64,000 nucleotides of DNA from Terrimesophilobacter sp038243605 (GCA_038243605.1 JBBSQX010000001.1:248001-312000), one strand, 5' to 3'. Counted from the stretch's first letter, positions 43,374-53,051 are shown. Notes: generated by a model from the letters alone, not told the origin. Translations and numbers: made by a program.

Positions 43374-44303
43374 TCAGTTGCCGGCCATGGTGCGGGCGAT
43401 ATCTGTTGCGGAGTCGCCTGAGCGCTTCAGAATCCACGCCACAATCGCAAGAGTGAGCAACGTAAGGATGAGCATGAGCGTCGAGACAGACGCGATCTCC
43501 GGCTTCATGCCGCTGCGCACGACACTCAGCACGTAGACCGGCCATGGCGTGGTGCCGGAGACCTGCACGAAGGACGCAATGATGGTGTTGTCGAGACTCA
43601 GAGTGAACGACAACAGCCCTCCGGCAAGAACGGCGGGCATCGCCAACGGCAACGTGATGCGCCAGAATGTGCGCCACGGTGGAGCGTAGAGATCCGCGGA
43701 CGCCTCCTCCAAGCTTGCGCTGATTCCGATGAGCCGCGCGCGAACGATGTAGCTGACTACCGCGATAGAGAAGAGTGAGTTGCCGACAACTAGGCGGAAG
43801 ATTCCGTCGTTGAAGATCGTCAAGCCGAGGTCTTGACCGAGAAAAACTACCCACGGCAGCAGCGAGACAGCGTCAACAATTTCGGGGGTCACCGTGACAA
43901 GAACGAGCACGGTGAGAAACCAGCCCACCCATTTGCCGGGCCTACGCGCCATCGCGACCCCAGCAAGGGTTCCGATTGCTGTGGCGAAAACGGCAGAGAG
44001 CACGCCAGAGCGGATGGACACCCACACCGCGTTCTGAATCGCGGGCTTGTTGAAGATCGAGAGGAACGGGTCGATCCCGAAACTGTCGAAGGAGATGAGA
44101 AGTCGCCCCGTGTTGAACGAGTACACGATTATTACGAGGATCGGCGCAAATAGAAAGAGAAGCACAATAACTCCCCAGATGCCGAAAAGTCGATCAGACA
44201 AGGAGAGTCGAGGCTTAAGTGGCTTTGCGTGCGGCCCGGTCTTGGCAGCCACATCGCGCGAGGTCTGCTCTAGCGCGATGCGCTTGGTCGCCGTCTCACT
44301 CAT
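43374..44303 (-). CDS. potC: Polyamine-type ABC transporter permease
   Basis: A 309-residue membrane subunit with six helices and the inner-membrane signature EEASADLYAPPWRTFWRITLPLAMPAVLAGGLLSF, the EAA loop that contacts the ATPase. Its N-terminal cytoplasmic tail of about 30 residues is long. ATG at 44303 is chosen because it overlaps the potB stop (ATGA). The gene order is A-D-B-C-amidohydrolase, all on the minus strand. Spermidine/putrescine specificity is assumed from family resemblance only. Confidence 0.9.
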   Translation of the reverse strand: MSETATKRIALEQTSRDVAAKTGPHAKPLKPRLSLSDRLFGIWGVIVLLFLFAPILVIIVYSFNTGRLLISFDSFGIDPFLSIFNKPAIQNAVWVSIRSGVLSAVFATAIGTLAGVAMARRPGKWVGWFLTVLVLVTVTPEIVDAVSLLPWVVFLGQDLGLTIFNDGIFRLVVGNSLFSIAVVSYIVRARLIGISASLEEASADLYAPPWRTFWRITLPLAMPAVLAGGLLSFTLSLDNTIIASFVQVSGTTPWPVYVLSVVRSGMKPEIASVSTLMLILTLLTLAIVAWILKRSGDSATDIARTMAGN

Positions 44304-45193
44304 GCGTTCGCCCCCAATCGGAGTCGGTAGTGGCTGCGGAATGGCATCGTCGCGAGCCAAATGATGAGCCCGAACACTGCGGCGCTCAGCAAGATCGTAA
44401 GGATCAGTACCACCGCCATGGCCGAGCCAAGAGCCCAGTTCTGCCCCGTCTGGAACTGAGCGGCCACCATTTGCCCCGCCATGTTGCCCTTCACCCCACC
44501 GAGCACGGTTGCGGTGATGTAGTCACCCATGAGTGGGATGTAGACGAGGAGAAGACCGGCGATAAGCCCAGGTCTTGCCAGCGGTACGGTCACCCGAAAA
44601 AAGGTCTGCAGCCGCCCAGCCCCTAAGTCTTTTGAGGCTTCTCGCAGTGGATCCCCGACGCGATCAAATGCCACAAAAAGAGGGAGGATCATCAGCGGTA
44701 AATAGTTATAGACCACGCCGATCAGCACCGCGGTTCGAGTGTCGAGGATCGCGAGAGGGCCATCGATCCACCCCAAATTTTGCAGGGTCTGAGACAGCCA
44801 GTTTTTGGGAGAAAGGATGATCTGCCATCCGATGGTGCGCACCAAGAAGTTGGTCCAAAACGGGATCATAATGGCGGCGAGAAGCAAGCCTCGCTTGGAT
44901 GGTGGTACTTTCACTGCCATCCAATACGCCACCGGCATGCCAATGACCAAGCAGATTAAGGTGCCAATGACACCCACCCAGAGTGTGTTGGAAAACGTCG
45001 AGAAAAAGGTTGGCGACAGCGCCTCGGTATAGCGGTCGAACGAGAGGATGTCGTTCGCGTGCGTGCCAAAAATGCTCGGTTTGTATCCAAAGCTGTACCA
45101 AATAACCAAGCCGACCGGCGCGGCAAAGAACGCCAAAAGCCACGCCCACGCTGGAAGCGCGAGAGCAGCTTTTGGCATCCGAAATTTAGGCAC
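44300..45193 (-). CDS. potB: Polyamine-type ABC transporter permease
   Basis: The 297-residue partner permease with six helices. It shows the PotB/HI1345-like start ALALPAWAWLLAFFAAPVGLVIWYSFGYK and the EAA loop DPLREASKDLGAGRLQTFFRVTVPLARPGLIAGLLLVY. It overlaps the substrate-binding protein gene by 8 bp and potC by 4 bp, so translation is coupled along the operon. Confidence 0.9.
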   Translation of the reverse strand: MPKFRMPKAALALPAWAWLLAFFAAPVGLVIWYSFGYKPSIFGTHANDILSFDRYTEALSPTFFSTFSNTLWVGVIGTLICLVIGMPVAYWMAVKVPPSKRGLLLAAIMIPFWTNFLVRTIGWQIILSPKNWLSQTLQNLGWIDGPLAILDTRTAVLIGVVYNYLPLMILPLFVAFDRVGDPLREASKDLGAGRLQTFFRVTVPLARPGLIAGLLLVYIPLMGDYITATVLGGVKGNMAGQMVAAQFQTGQNWALGSAMAVVLILTILLSAAVFGLIIWLATMPFRSHYRLRLGANA

Positions 45194-46328
45194 CCGCAGC
45201 GGCCTTCATGGCGCCCCAGATCGCCACAACGCGTTCCTGGTTTTCGTTCAACGCACCGTTTTTCATGGTGGCGAGCTGTTCGGGAGTAAAGAAGACCATG
45301 TCGAGTAACTCAAGGCCCTCGGCCTCTGCCGACTTCTCGATGTCAGCGGCACCCGTGTGGTAGCCGATGTAGTCGAGCTGCACGAGTTGGGTCTCTGGCA
45401 CCATCGTGAAGTTGATGAAGGCGTGGGCAGCCTCAGCGTTCTTCGCACCTTTGGTGATCGACCAGTTGTCCATCCACAGTTCGGTGGCGGGGGCTCCAAG
45501 ACGCCAGGCCCAGCGATCCGGCTCTCCGCCCTCGATGATTCCGAGTCGTGCATCGCCGTTCCAGATCTGCATGAGGATTCGGGAACCTTCCGGAAGCGCA
45601 ACGCCGCCAGGGTAGGAGTCGAACGCTGAGACGTGAGGTGCGAGTTCGTTGACGAGAAATTTTTCGGCAGCATCGAGGTCTGCTTCTTTGGTGGTGTTCC
45701 AGTCAATGCCATTCGCCCAGTAGTAGATACCGGTGAGCTCGGCAGGATCATCCAGGACAGAGGTCGAGCCGCTCGCCTCGTTCTGGGCGGCGTCGATGAA
45801 GTCATTCCACGTCTGCAGATCACGCTTGATGATCTTCTTGTCGTAGACGAAGCCTGTGGTTCCCCACGCCTTGCACATGGACCACTTGTTGTCTGGATCC
45901 CATTCCTGTGCGAGAAACGCGGGATCCATGTACTTGAGGTTCGGCAGCAGGGCGTGGTCGAGATCCATGATGAGGCCGTTCTCGGCAAGCTGGGGCACGA
46001 AAACCCCGGTGGGAACAACGATGTCGTAACCACTTGTGCCCTTTGCGGCAATAAGTTTCGCGATCATCTCTTCGTTCGACCCGTACGAGTCAAACGTGAC
46101 ATTGGTGCCAAGCTGCTTAGTGAAATCCTTGACGACCTCAGGGCTGTCATAGTCGCCCCACGAGTAAATATTCAGGCTCGACGAGGCACCTCCTGGCGTA
46201 CATGCGGCGAGAGCGGCGACAGAGGCAGCTGCTGCGGAGAACGCCAGAAAGTTTCTGCGAGAAAGCTCGCGCTTGATGATCGGTATTGCCGCTCGGGAGG
46301 CGAGGATGCGGATCGGCTCTTCACTCAT
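45186..46328 (-). CDS. potD: Polyamine-type extracellular substrate-binding lipoprotein, Tat-exported
   Basis: 380 residues. The signal has a twin-arginine motif (SRRNFLAFSAAAASVAALAAC) and a lipobox cysteine near residue 43, so it is probably folded before export and lipid-anchored. The mature protein has the PotD/PotF core LNIYSWGDYDSPEVVKDFTKQLG and AKGTSGYDIVVPTGVFVPQLAENGLI. The long N-terminal extension before RR is common for Tat substrates. It follows potA by 75 bp; the spacer has GCTGTG repeats and a weak GTAGCGG/CCGCTAC inverted repeat. Confidence 0.9.
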   Translation of the reverse strand: MSEEPIRILASRAAIPIIKRELSRRNFLAFSAAAASVAALAACTPGGASSSLNIYSWGDYDSPEVVKDFTKQLGTNVTFDSYGSNEEMIAKLIAAKGTSGYDIVVPTGVFVPQLAENGLIMDLDHALLPNLKYMDPAFLAQEWDPDNKWSMCKAWGTTGFVYDKKIIKRDLQTWNDFIDAAQNEASGSTSVLDDPAELTGIYYWANGIDWNTTKEADLDAAEKFLVNELAPHVSAFDSYPGGVALPEGSRILMQIWNGDARLGIIEGGEPDRWAWRLGAPATELWMDNWSITKGAKNAEAAHAFINFTMVPETQLVQLDYIGYHTGAADIEKSAEAEGLELLDMVFFTPEQLATMKNGALNENQERVVAIWGAMKAAAGA

Positions 46329-46403
46329 TCTTGGTTACTCCTTGTTGTAGCGGTGCTGTGGCTGTGGCTGTGGGTGTGGCGGCGAGTGTTGGAGTTGAGG
46401 CCG

Positions 46404-47555
46404 CTACGGTGCGGTGCTGTCGGAAGCGAAAAACTGCACACTGTGGGGCGAGAAGGTGACAATGGCGGCATCACCTTCGCGCAGTCGTGGTGCGGACGGC
46501 GTTGGTAGTCGCGACTGAATAGTGATGCCGTTGCCAAGATCAACGAGGAACTGCACGGTCTCGCCGAGGTGCGACGTGCTGAGCACCGTGCCGTCGAGGT
46601 GGTTGAGGTTTCCGTCGACGGTGGCATCGGCGGTGTGAAGCTGCACGAACTCGGGGCGTACGGCTACGGTCAGTGAATCCCCTGCCGCAAACGTGGGCGC
46701 CGTGCCGGAAGAGATGACCTTGCCCACGACGGTGTCTGCGCTGCCATCGGCTCTCGCTGTGGCCTCAAGAAAGTTCTGCTGCCCGATGAAGCCCGCCACA
46801 TAAGCGTTTGCCGGGTTCGCGTAAATAGTGTCGGCATCCGCAAGCTGCTCGATGCGCCCCTCCCGCATGATGGCGATGCGGTCGCTCATCGAAAGCGCCT
46901 CATGCTGGTCGTGGGTGACAAAAATGAACGTGATGCCCACGCGCGATTGCAGCAGCTTGAGCTCCAACTGCATTTCTTCGCGTAGCTGGCGGTCAAGCGC
47001 ACCAAGCGGCTCATCCAGGAGAAGAACGGATGGCCGGTTCACGAGCGCGCGCGCGAGGGCGATGCGCTGCTGCTGCCCGCCAGAAAGTTGCTGCGGTTTG
47101 CGATCGGCGAATGTTCGCATCCGCACCATCTCCAACGCATCGGCGACGCGGGTGCGAATCTCTGACTTTGCGACCTTCGTCTGCTGCAAACCGTAGGCAA
47201 CATTCTCTGCAATCGTGAGGTGCGGGAACAGCGCGTAAGCCTGAAACACAGTGTTCACATTGCGCTTGTAGGGAGGGATGCCGAGCACATCTTTGCCGGA
47301 GATGCGGATGGACCCGCCATCCGGCTGCTCGAATCCGGCCAGCATGCGTAGCGTCGTTGTTTTGCCGCACCCGGAGGGGCCGAGCAGGGAGAGAAACTCA
47401 CCTGGCTCCACCCGGAGATCGATGGAGTCGACGGCGGTGGCGGTGCCAAATCGCTTGGTGACCGACTCGAGCACAACGGTGCCCGTTGGCTCATCCCCCG
47501 CTCGCGGGTTCATCGTGGAATTGGTCTCCGGAGCCTCTTCGGTCACACTGGTCAC
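46404..47555 (-). CDS. potA: Polyamine-type ABC transporter ATPase
   Basis: A 383-residue ATPase: Walker A GPSGCGKTTTLRMLAG, Q-loop VFQAYALFPHLTIAENVAYG, signature LSGGQQQRIALARALV, Walker B LLLDEPLGALD, and H-loop VTHDQHEALSMSD. The C-terminal 130 residues form a TOBE domain. GTG at 47555 is the start. It is the first gene of the operon; the 200-bp upstream region shared with the divergent thioesterase gene holds the promoter. Confidence 0.93.
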   Translation of the reverse strand: MTSVTEEAPETNSTMNPRAGDEPTGTVVLESVTKRFGTATAVDSIDLRVEPGEFLSLLGPSGCGKTTTLRMLAGFEQPDGGSIRISGKDVLGIPPYKRNVNTVFQAYALFPHLTIAENVAYGLQQTKVAKSEIRTRVADALEMVRMRTFADRKPQQLSGGQQQRIALARALVNRPSVLLLDEPLGALDRQLREEMQLELKLLQSRVGITFIFVTHDQHEALSMSDRIAIMREGRIEQLADADTIYANPANAYVAGFIGQQNFLEATARADGSADTVVGKVISSGTAPTFAAGDSLTVAVRPEFVQLHTADATVDGNLNHLDGTVLSTSHLGETVQFLVDLGNGITIQSRLPTPSAPRLREGDAAIVTFSPHSVQFFASDSTAP

Positions 47556-47755
47556 GTCGTGACGCCCTTTCCGCTCGACTCTCGACTTTGTGAGTCAACT
47601 GAAGTCAATCGGATATCCGTCGCCACTGCAACGATATTCGCGCATTAAGCGCCGTTTTAGCCACGGATTCAGCGGCAAATAGCGAAAATCGCCATCGATA
47701 TCGATGCTTACGGCCAATTAGGCCGTTGCGCATGCGGTCGCGATATCCTGCCGTA

Positions 47756-48301
47756 GTGAACCTCTGGTGGCGTACTCTTCTTCGTTTTCTGTTGCCGGCG
47801 CGCGTGGATTCCGGCCCTCTTGACGTCGTGTCGACCGCGTTTCGGGTGCTGCCGACCGACCTTGATGTCTACGGCCACATGAACAATGGTCGGTACCTCA
47901 CAATCTCGGATCTTGGTCGATTTGACCTGATGCGACGCACGGGTTTGTGGCCGCGCCTGAGCAAACGCGGCTGGTATCCGGTGGTCGCGAGCTCCACCAT
48001 CACCTATCGCAAATCGTTGGCACCGTGGCAGCGCTTCGTCATCGAGAGCCGCTTTCTTGGTGTGGATGAGCGCGATGTGTACATGGAGCAGCGTTTCGTT
48101 GTGAAGGGCGAGATCTACGCAAAGCTCGTCATTCGCGCCCGTTTTCTTCAGAAAACGGGCGGGCACGTTCCGATGGAGAATCTCGTAACGTTGCTCGGTG
48201 ATCAACCGGTGATTCGTGACGTGCCCGAGTGGTTGACAACGTGGGGTGCGAACTCCGCTCTGCCGTCGTCGAAGGCTGCGGCACCCAGTGAGTGGCGCTA
48301 A
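47756..48301 (+). CDS. Acyl-CoA thioesterase-like hot-dog protein
   Basis: A 181-residue protein of the 4-hydroxybenzoyl-CoA thioesterase/THEM6-like group. The hot-dog signature TDLDVYGHMNNGRYLTISDLGRFDLMRRTG contains the catalytic-type Asp and the H-M-N-N turn, and the second half has SSTITYRKSLAPWQRFVIESRFLG. GTG at 47756 lies seven bases after a TATCCT -10-like box, so the transcript may be leaderless. Its stop overlaps the stop region of the convergent ramB by 4 bp. Confidence 0.83.
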   Translation: MNLWWRTLLRFLLPARVDSGPLDVVSTAFRVLPTDLDVYGHMNNGRYLTISDLGRFDLMRRTGLWPRLSKRGWYPVVASSTITYRKSLAPWQRFVIESRFLGVDERDVYMEQRFVVKGEIYAKLVIRARFLQKTGGHVPMENLVTLLGDQPVIRDVPEWLTTWGANSALPSSKAAAPSEWR

Positions 48302-49725
48302 AGATTCGCTGGAGCGTGGCGTTCTAGAAACGTGAGCACGGCCGAACTGTCGACCCCAGTGAATGAATCCGAGGGAAGCGCAGCGAGCAGAGAGGACTGC
48401 AATCGTGGGCTCGGGTAGGTCAAGCCCGCCCATTTCTCGGTGAGCGCTGCAGGAGGTTGCCGACAGCATGATGGGTCTGGGCAGCCCGATGTTCGCCGAT
48501 GTTGGGTGTCTCTGCCCCGGAACCATTTGACGTAAGTGAACGGTGTGCCGACGCTCACCGAGTAGTCGCCGCGTGACGTCGACTGAATGCTGGAGGAGCA
48601 CCAGTAGGTTCCGTTGGGCTTGTCCGTGTACTGGTGATACGCGCTAAAACGGTCAGCGACCTCAAACACCTGCCGTGCGCTCCACTCCCTGCACACGGTT
48701 TGCCCTTCGACCGCGCCGAGCACATCCGTCGGAAAATGTGCGTCATCGTTCTCATACGCCTTGAGAATTGTTCCGGTCACATGCGTTTTCAGAAAGTGCA
48801 CGGGGATTCCGAGGTGCTTCGTTGCGAGGTTCGTGAACCGATGCCCCGCCGTCTCGTAGGTGACAGCGTAGGCATCGCGCAGGTCGTCGACGGAGAGTTC
48901 GCGGGCGTCCCTGGCGCGGGTCAGAAAGCCAACGGCATCTTTCTCGGGAATCATGAGCGCGGCAGCGAGGTAGTTGGTTTCCACGCGCTGCAGCAAAAAC
49001 CCTCGGTAATCTTTGGGCTCCTTCGCGCCCAGAACCTGGGCGGCGAGCGCCCTCAGTAGGGCGCCACGCGGGTCGCCGCCCGCACTGGTGGGCAGGTAGA
49101 TGCGGTGGTGCGCGAGGTCGCTAATGGATCGGGTCGAGTCTGGCAGGTCGGTTACGTAGTGCAGGCTGAAGCCGAGGTGCGTTGCGAGGTCGGATGCCGC
49201 GCGTTGAGAGAACGGACCACCCGTGTGCCCAACGGCGGCGAGAAGTCGCGAGGCCTCTGCCTCGAGGGCCGGAAAGTAGTTGTTCTGTTCGCGCATTTGG
49301 CGGCGCAGCTCGGTGTTCGCACGCCTGGCCTCTTCTGGGGTGGCCGCGCGCTCGCGGTGCAGGCGCTCAAGCTCGGTATGCAGACCCAGAATAGTTTCGA
49401 TCGCGTCGTCACTGAGGGTTTTGCGCACGGGCAGCGCTGGCAGGCCGAGAGAAGAATACAGCGGGCCCCGCTGGGCACGCTCGAGGGCGATTTCGAGTTC
49501 TGCTCGCCGATCTGGGGGCGAGTCTTGAAGGAGAATCGCCAGCTCCACATCGAGCGCATCCGCCACGGATTGCAGGTCGCGCAGGCGTGGTTCGCGCTTG
49601 CCGTTCTCCAGCACGCTCACGTGTGAGGCAGCTCGGCCGATGGCGCTTCCGAGCGTTTCTAGCGTCATCCCCCGCGCTGTGCGCAGGCTTCGGATGCGTT
49701 TGCCGATGGTGAGCGCGTCTGCCAT
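48298..49725 (-). CDS. ramB: RamB-type regulator of acetate metabolism
   Basis: 475 residues: an N-terminal XRE-type HTH (IGKRIRSLRTARGMTLETLGSAIGRAASHVSVLENGKREPRLRDLQSVADAL), a central region with the degenerate peptidase-like core (HHRIYLPTSAGGDPRGALLRALAAQVLG), and a C-terminal DUF2083/ScfR-type domain with a cysteine-rich segment (SGCPDPSCC). In Corynebacterium, RamB represses aceA and aceB. Here it is divergent from aceA, which strongly supports the same role. Confidence 0.92.
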   Translation of the reverse strand: MADALTIGKRIRSLRTARGMTLETLGSAIGRAASHVSVLENGKREPRLRDLQSVADALDVELAILLQDSPPDRRAELEIALERAQRGPLYSSLGLPALPVRKTLSDDAIETILGLHTELERLHRERAATPEEARRANTELRRQMREQNNYFPALEAEASRLLAAVGHTGGPFSQRAASDLATHLGFSLHYVTDLPDSTRSISDLAHHRIYLPTSAGGDPRGALLRALAAQVLGAKEPKDYRGFLLQRVETNYLAAALMIPEKDAVGFLTRARDARELSVDDLRDAYAVTYETAGHRFTNLATKHLGIPVHFLKTHVTGTILKAYENDDAHFPTDVLGAVEGQTVCREWSARQVFEVADRFSAYHQYTDKPNGTYWCSSSIQSTSRGDYSVSVGTPFTYVKWFRGRDTQHRRTSGCPDPSCCRQPPAALTEKWAGLTYPSPRLQSSLLAALPSDSFTGVDSSAVLTFLERHAPANL

Positions 49726-50035
49726 TTAACAATCCTGCCCGACGTATCTCCTGCCGTTCAGTATTCAGGAGGTGCATCATGCTGCTTTTTTGATGAAAAC
49801 AGAAATTCTACAGTTTTTTTGTTTTTAACACCTTATTTGACACTAAAGTGTCCCATCCGGTGAAAACAACCTCCAAAGAATAGTGGTTTTTCAATTCACA
49901 GAAGTTTTCAACAAGTTCGACTCCTGAATGATGAAAGCCGGCATGCTCCTAGTTGCACAGTGGAAACACCGCAGCAGAAATGCAGCAGCAGAAAGGCAAC
50001 ACCGCAAGCACAGCAATGCCAGGAGGGCAGCCATC
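49726..50035. promoter_or_regulatory. ramB-aceA intergenic control region
   Basis: 310 bp, markedly AT-rich compared with its flanks, with runs such as TTTTTTTGTTTTT. It contains TTGACA at 49837-49842 overlapping GACACT-AA-AGTGTC (49839-49852), a 14-bp element with complementary 6-bp arms. AGGAGGG at 50021-50027 is the aceA ribosome site. I see no exact copy of the corynebacterial RamB motif around CTTTGCAAA, so the operator sequence here may differ. Confidence 0.6.
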
Positions 50036-51325
50036 ATGAACGACACCACTCAGCCGGCAAGGCCGGGAGACCAGCGACAGACGGCATCCGAACTCGAGAC
50101 AGAGTGGAAGACGGATGCGCGGTGGAACGGCATTGCGCGCGACTACAGCGCTGAGGATGTCATCGCCATTCGCGGTAGCGTGCGCGAAGACCGCACTCTC
50201 GCTCGCCGCGGCGCGGAGAACCTGTGGAGTCTCATTCACTCGGAGGAGTGGGTGTACGCACTCGGTGCTCTCACGGGCAACCAGGCAGTTCAGCAAGTGC
50301 GAGCTGGTTTGAAGGCCATCTACCTTTCCGGATGGCAGGTTGCCGCCGACGCGAACCTTGCGGGGCAGACCTACCCCGACCAGAGCCTGTACCCGGTGAA
50401 TTCAGTGCCAGCTGTTGTGCGCCGCATCAACAACGCGCTCATCCGCGCTGGTCAGATCGAGGGCGACGACATCGACTGGGTTGCGCCCATCGTTGCGGAT
50501 GCCGAGGCAGGCTTCGGCGGCCCGCTGAACGCCTACGAACTCATGCACTCGATGATCGAGGCGGGCGCCGCGGGTGTGCACTGGGAAGACCAGCTTGCGA
50601 GCGAGAAGAAGTGCGGGCACATGGGAGGCAAGGTGCTCATTCCGACCGGCCAGCACATCCGCACGCTGAATGCTGCACGGCTGGCAGCGGATGTCTCCGG
50701 TGTACCCTCGCTCATTATCGCGCGCACCGATTCGCTCGCCGCCACCCTCATCACGAGCGACATTGACGAGCGCGACCAGCCGTTCATCAACGGCAATCGC
50801 ACGGCCGAGGGTTTCTACGAGACGACTCCCGGCATCGACACGGTGCTCGCCCGCGGTCACGCGTACGCACCATACGCCGACCTGCTGTGGGTCGAAAGTG
50901 CCGAGCCAGATCTTGAGCTTGCGCGCACGTTTGCGGAGAGCATTCACAAGGAGTTCCCCGGCAAGAAGCTCGCCTACAATTGCTCCCCATCGTTCAACTG
51001 GAAGAGCCACCTCGACGACGCCACAATCGCGACGTTTCAGCGGGAGCTTGCGTCGATGGGGTACGCATTCCAGTTCATCACCCTGGCCGGATTCCACGCT
51101 CTTAACCACTCCATGTTCACGCTCGCAAAGGGTTACAAGGAGCGGCAGATGAGCGCTTACGTCGAGCTGCAGGAGGCAGAATTCGCCTCAGAGGCCGACG
51201 GTTACACGGCCACGCGCCACCAGCGCGAAGTGGGCACCGGCTACTTCGACCGGATCGCCACCGCCCTGAACCCCGGAAGCCAAACCCTGGCTCTCGTGGG
51301 TTCCACCGAGGCCGCGCAGTTCTAG
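50036..51325 (+). CDS. aceA: Isocitrate lyase
   Basis: Splits isocitrate to glyoxylate and succinate, the first glyoxylate-shunt step. The 429 residues include NLWSLIHSEEWVYALGALTGNQAVQQVRAGLKAIYLSGWQVAAD, the Mg site DAEAGFGG, and the catalytic cysteine loop SEKKCGHMGGKVLIP with Cys near residue 193. The ATG at 50036 follows AGGAGGG; a longer in-frame start at 49928 would add an Arg/Gln-rich stretch and is unlikely. It is followed by aceB after 58 bp. Confidence 0.97.
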   Translation: MNDTTQPARPGDQRQTASELETEWKTDARWNGIARDYSAEDVIAIRGSVREDRTLARRGAENLWSLIHSEEWVYALGALTGNQAVQQVRAGLKAIYLSGWQVAADANLAGQTYPDQSLYPVNSVPAVVRRINNALIRAGQIEGDDIDWVAPIVADAEAGFGGPLNAYELMHSMIEAGAAGVHWEDQLASEKKCGHMGGKVLIPTGQHIRTLNAARLAADVSGVPSLIIARTDSLAATLITSDIDERDQPFINGNRTAEGFYETTPGIDTVLARGHAYAPYADLLWVESAEPDLELARTFAESIHKEFPGKKLAYNCSPSFNWKSHLDDATIATFQRELASMGYAFQFITLAGFHALNHSMFTLAKGYKERQMSAYVELQEAEFASEADGYTATRHQREVGTGYFDRIATALNPGSQTLALVGSTEAAQF

Positions 51326-51383
51326 CTGCTGCGGTTTCCCACCCAGTACCCACCACGCAACTTTCATCATTCAGGAGAAGAAA

Positions 51384-53000
51384 ATGACCAGCATCGATAT
51401 CCGCGGCCCGCTTCGCGAACGCTACGACGAGATCCTCACCCCAGAGGCTCTCGACTTTCTCACCGAGCTGCACGATCGCTTCGCGGGGCGACGCCACGAC
51501 CAGCTCGCCGCCCGCATGCGCGTGCGCTACGACCTCGGCAACGGACGCAACCTCAAGTTTCTGCCAGAGACCGCCCACATTCGCGACGACAAAGAGTGGC
51601 GCGTTGCCGGTGCCGGCCCAGGTCTCGAAGATCGTCGAGTTGAGATCACCGGACCCACCGATCGCAAGATGGCCATCAACGCGCTGAACTCCGGTGCGAA
51701 CGTGTGGCTTGCCGATCAGGAGGACGCCACGAGCCCCACCTGGGGCAACGTGATCGAAGGCCAGCTCACACTGTTGGATGCCGCCAGGAACCGTCTCGAA
51801 TTTACGAGCGAAGAAGGCAAGAACTACAGCGTGACGGGGGAGACCCCCACGATTGTTGTGCGCCCGCGCGGCTGGCACCTGGTCGAGAAGCACCTGTTTC
51901 ACACTGACAATTCGGGGCGAAGCATGCCGGCATCCGGTTCCCTCGTGGACTTCGGGCTGCACTTCTTTCACAACGCGAAGCAGCTCATAGCGAATGGGCA
52001 GGGTCCCTATTTCTACCTGCCGAAGCTCGAGAGCCACAAAGAGGCTCGCCTGTGGAATGAGGTGTTCTCATTCTCAGAGCAGCGCCTTGGTGTGGCGCAC
52101 GGCACCATCCGCGCCACCGTGCTGATCGAGACGATCGCCGCCGCGTTCGAGATGGATGAGATTCTGTACGAACTGCGTGATCACTGCGCCGGGCTTAACG
52201 CTGGCCGCTGGGACTACATTTTTAGCATCATCAAGAACTACCGTGGCCGTGGCCAAAGTTTCGTTCTGCCGGACCGCAATGAGATCACCATGACGGTGCC
52301 CTTCATGCGTGCGTACACCGAATTGCTCGTGAGCACGTGCCATCAGCGTGGGGCACATGCGATTGGAGGCATGAGTGCGTTCATTCCGAACCGTCGCAAC
52401 CCGGGGGTGACCGAGAGGGCCTTGGAGAAGGTCGCCGCCGACAAGCACAGGGAGGCGGCAGACGGATTCGACGGCACCTGGGTTGCCCACCCAGACCTCA
52501 TCGCCACAGCCCGTGCCGAGTTCGATGCCGTGTTCGATGGTCAGACGAACCAGCTGAGCCGCCTGCGCGACGACGTGCACGTTACCGCTGATCAGTTGCT
52601 CGACATCCGCTCGGTTAATGGAGCGATCACGTACGCGGGAGTGCGGGGAAACGTGTCGGTGGCCGTTCGCTACATCGAGTCGTGGCTGCGCGGAATCGGC
52701 GCCGTCGCCATTGATGATCTGATGGAGGATGCCGCCACGGCGGAGATCAGCCGGTCTCAGGTGTGGCAGTGGATTCACCAGGATGTCGTCACGCAGGAGG
52801 GCACGCTGATTGACCGCGAGCTTATCGAGGGCATGCTGAGTGACCTTCTTGCCTCGCTGCCGCGCAACGCGGGAGATCGCTTCGAGGATGCTGCAGAGGT
52901 GTTCCGCGAGGTTGCTTTGCGTGACGAGTACCCGACATTCCTCACGCTGCCGGCCTACGCGCAGTACCTCGTGCAGGAGCCGGAGCCCGCACTCATGTGA
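51384..53000 (+). CDS. aceB: Malate synthase A
   Basis: Condenses glyoxylate with acetyl-CoA to malate. The 538 residues are right for the A isoform. Visible blocks are WRVAGAGPGLEDRRVEITGPTDRKMAINALNSGANVWLADQEDATSPTW, RATVLIETIAAAFEMDEILYELRDHCAGLNAGRWDYIFS with the metal-binding Glu and Asp, and the C-terminal GIGAVAIDDLMEDAATAEISRSQVWQW containing the catalytic aspartate. The GGAGAAG ribosome site is clear. It forms an operon with aceA and is closed by a strong hairpin. Confidence 0.97.
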   Translation: MTSIDIRGPLRERYDEILTPEALDFLTELHDRFAGRRHDQLAARMRVRYDLGNGRNLKFLPETAHIRDDKEWRVAGAGPGLEDRRVEITGPTDRKMAINALNSGANVWLADQEDATSPTWGNVIEGQLTLLDAARNRLEFTSEEGKNYSVTGETPTIVVRPRGWHLVEKHLFHTDNSGRSMPASGSLVDFGLHFFHNAKQLIANGQGPYFYLPKLESHKEARLWNEVFSFSEQRLGVAHGTIRATVLIETIAAAFEMDEILYELRDHCAGLNAGRWDYIFSIIKNYRGRGQSFVLPDRNEITMTVPFMRAYTELLVSTCHQRGAHAIGGMSAFIPNRRNPGVTERALEKVAADKHREAADGFDGTWVAHPDLIATARAEFDAVFDGQTNQLSRLRDDVHVTADQLLDIRSVNGAITYAGVRGNVSVAVRYIESWLRGIGAVAIDDLMEDAATAEISRSQVWQWIHQDVVTQEGTLIDRELIEGMLSDLLASLPRNAGDRFEDAAEVFREVALRDEYPTFLTLPAYAQYLVQEPEPALM

Positions 53001-53019
53001 TCGGCCCCACGTGGTCGTT

Positions 53020-53051
53020 CACCGCCGCCCCGGGTACACGGGGCGGCGGTG
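53020..53051. terminator. Perfect 13-bp hairpin between convergent aceB and lrp
   Basis: CACCGCCGCCCCG (53020-53032), loop GGTACA, then CGGGGCGGCGGTG (53039-53051). It sits 20 bp after the aceB stop and 13 bp before the end of the convergent Lrp gene. It lacks a T-run but should stop transcription from both sides. Confidence 0.85.
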
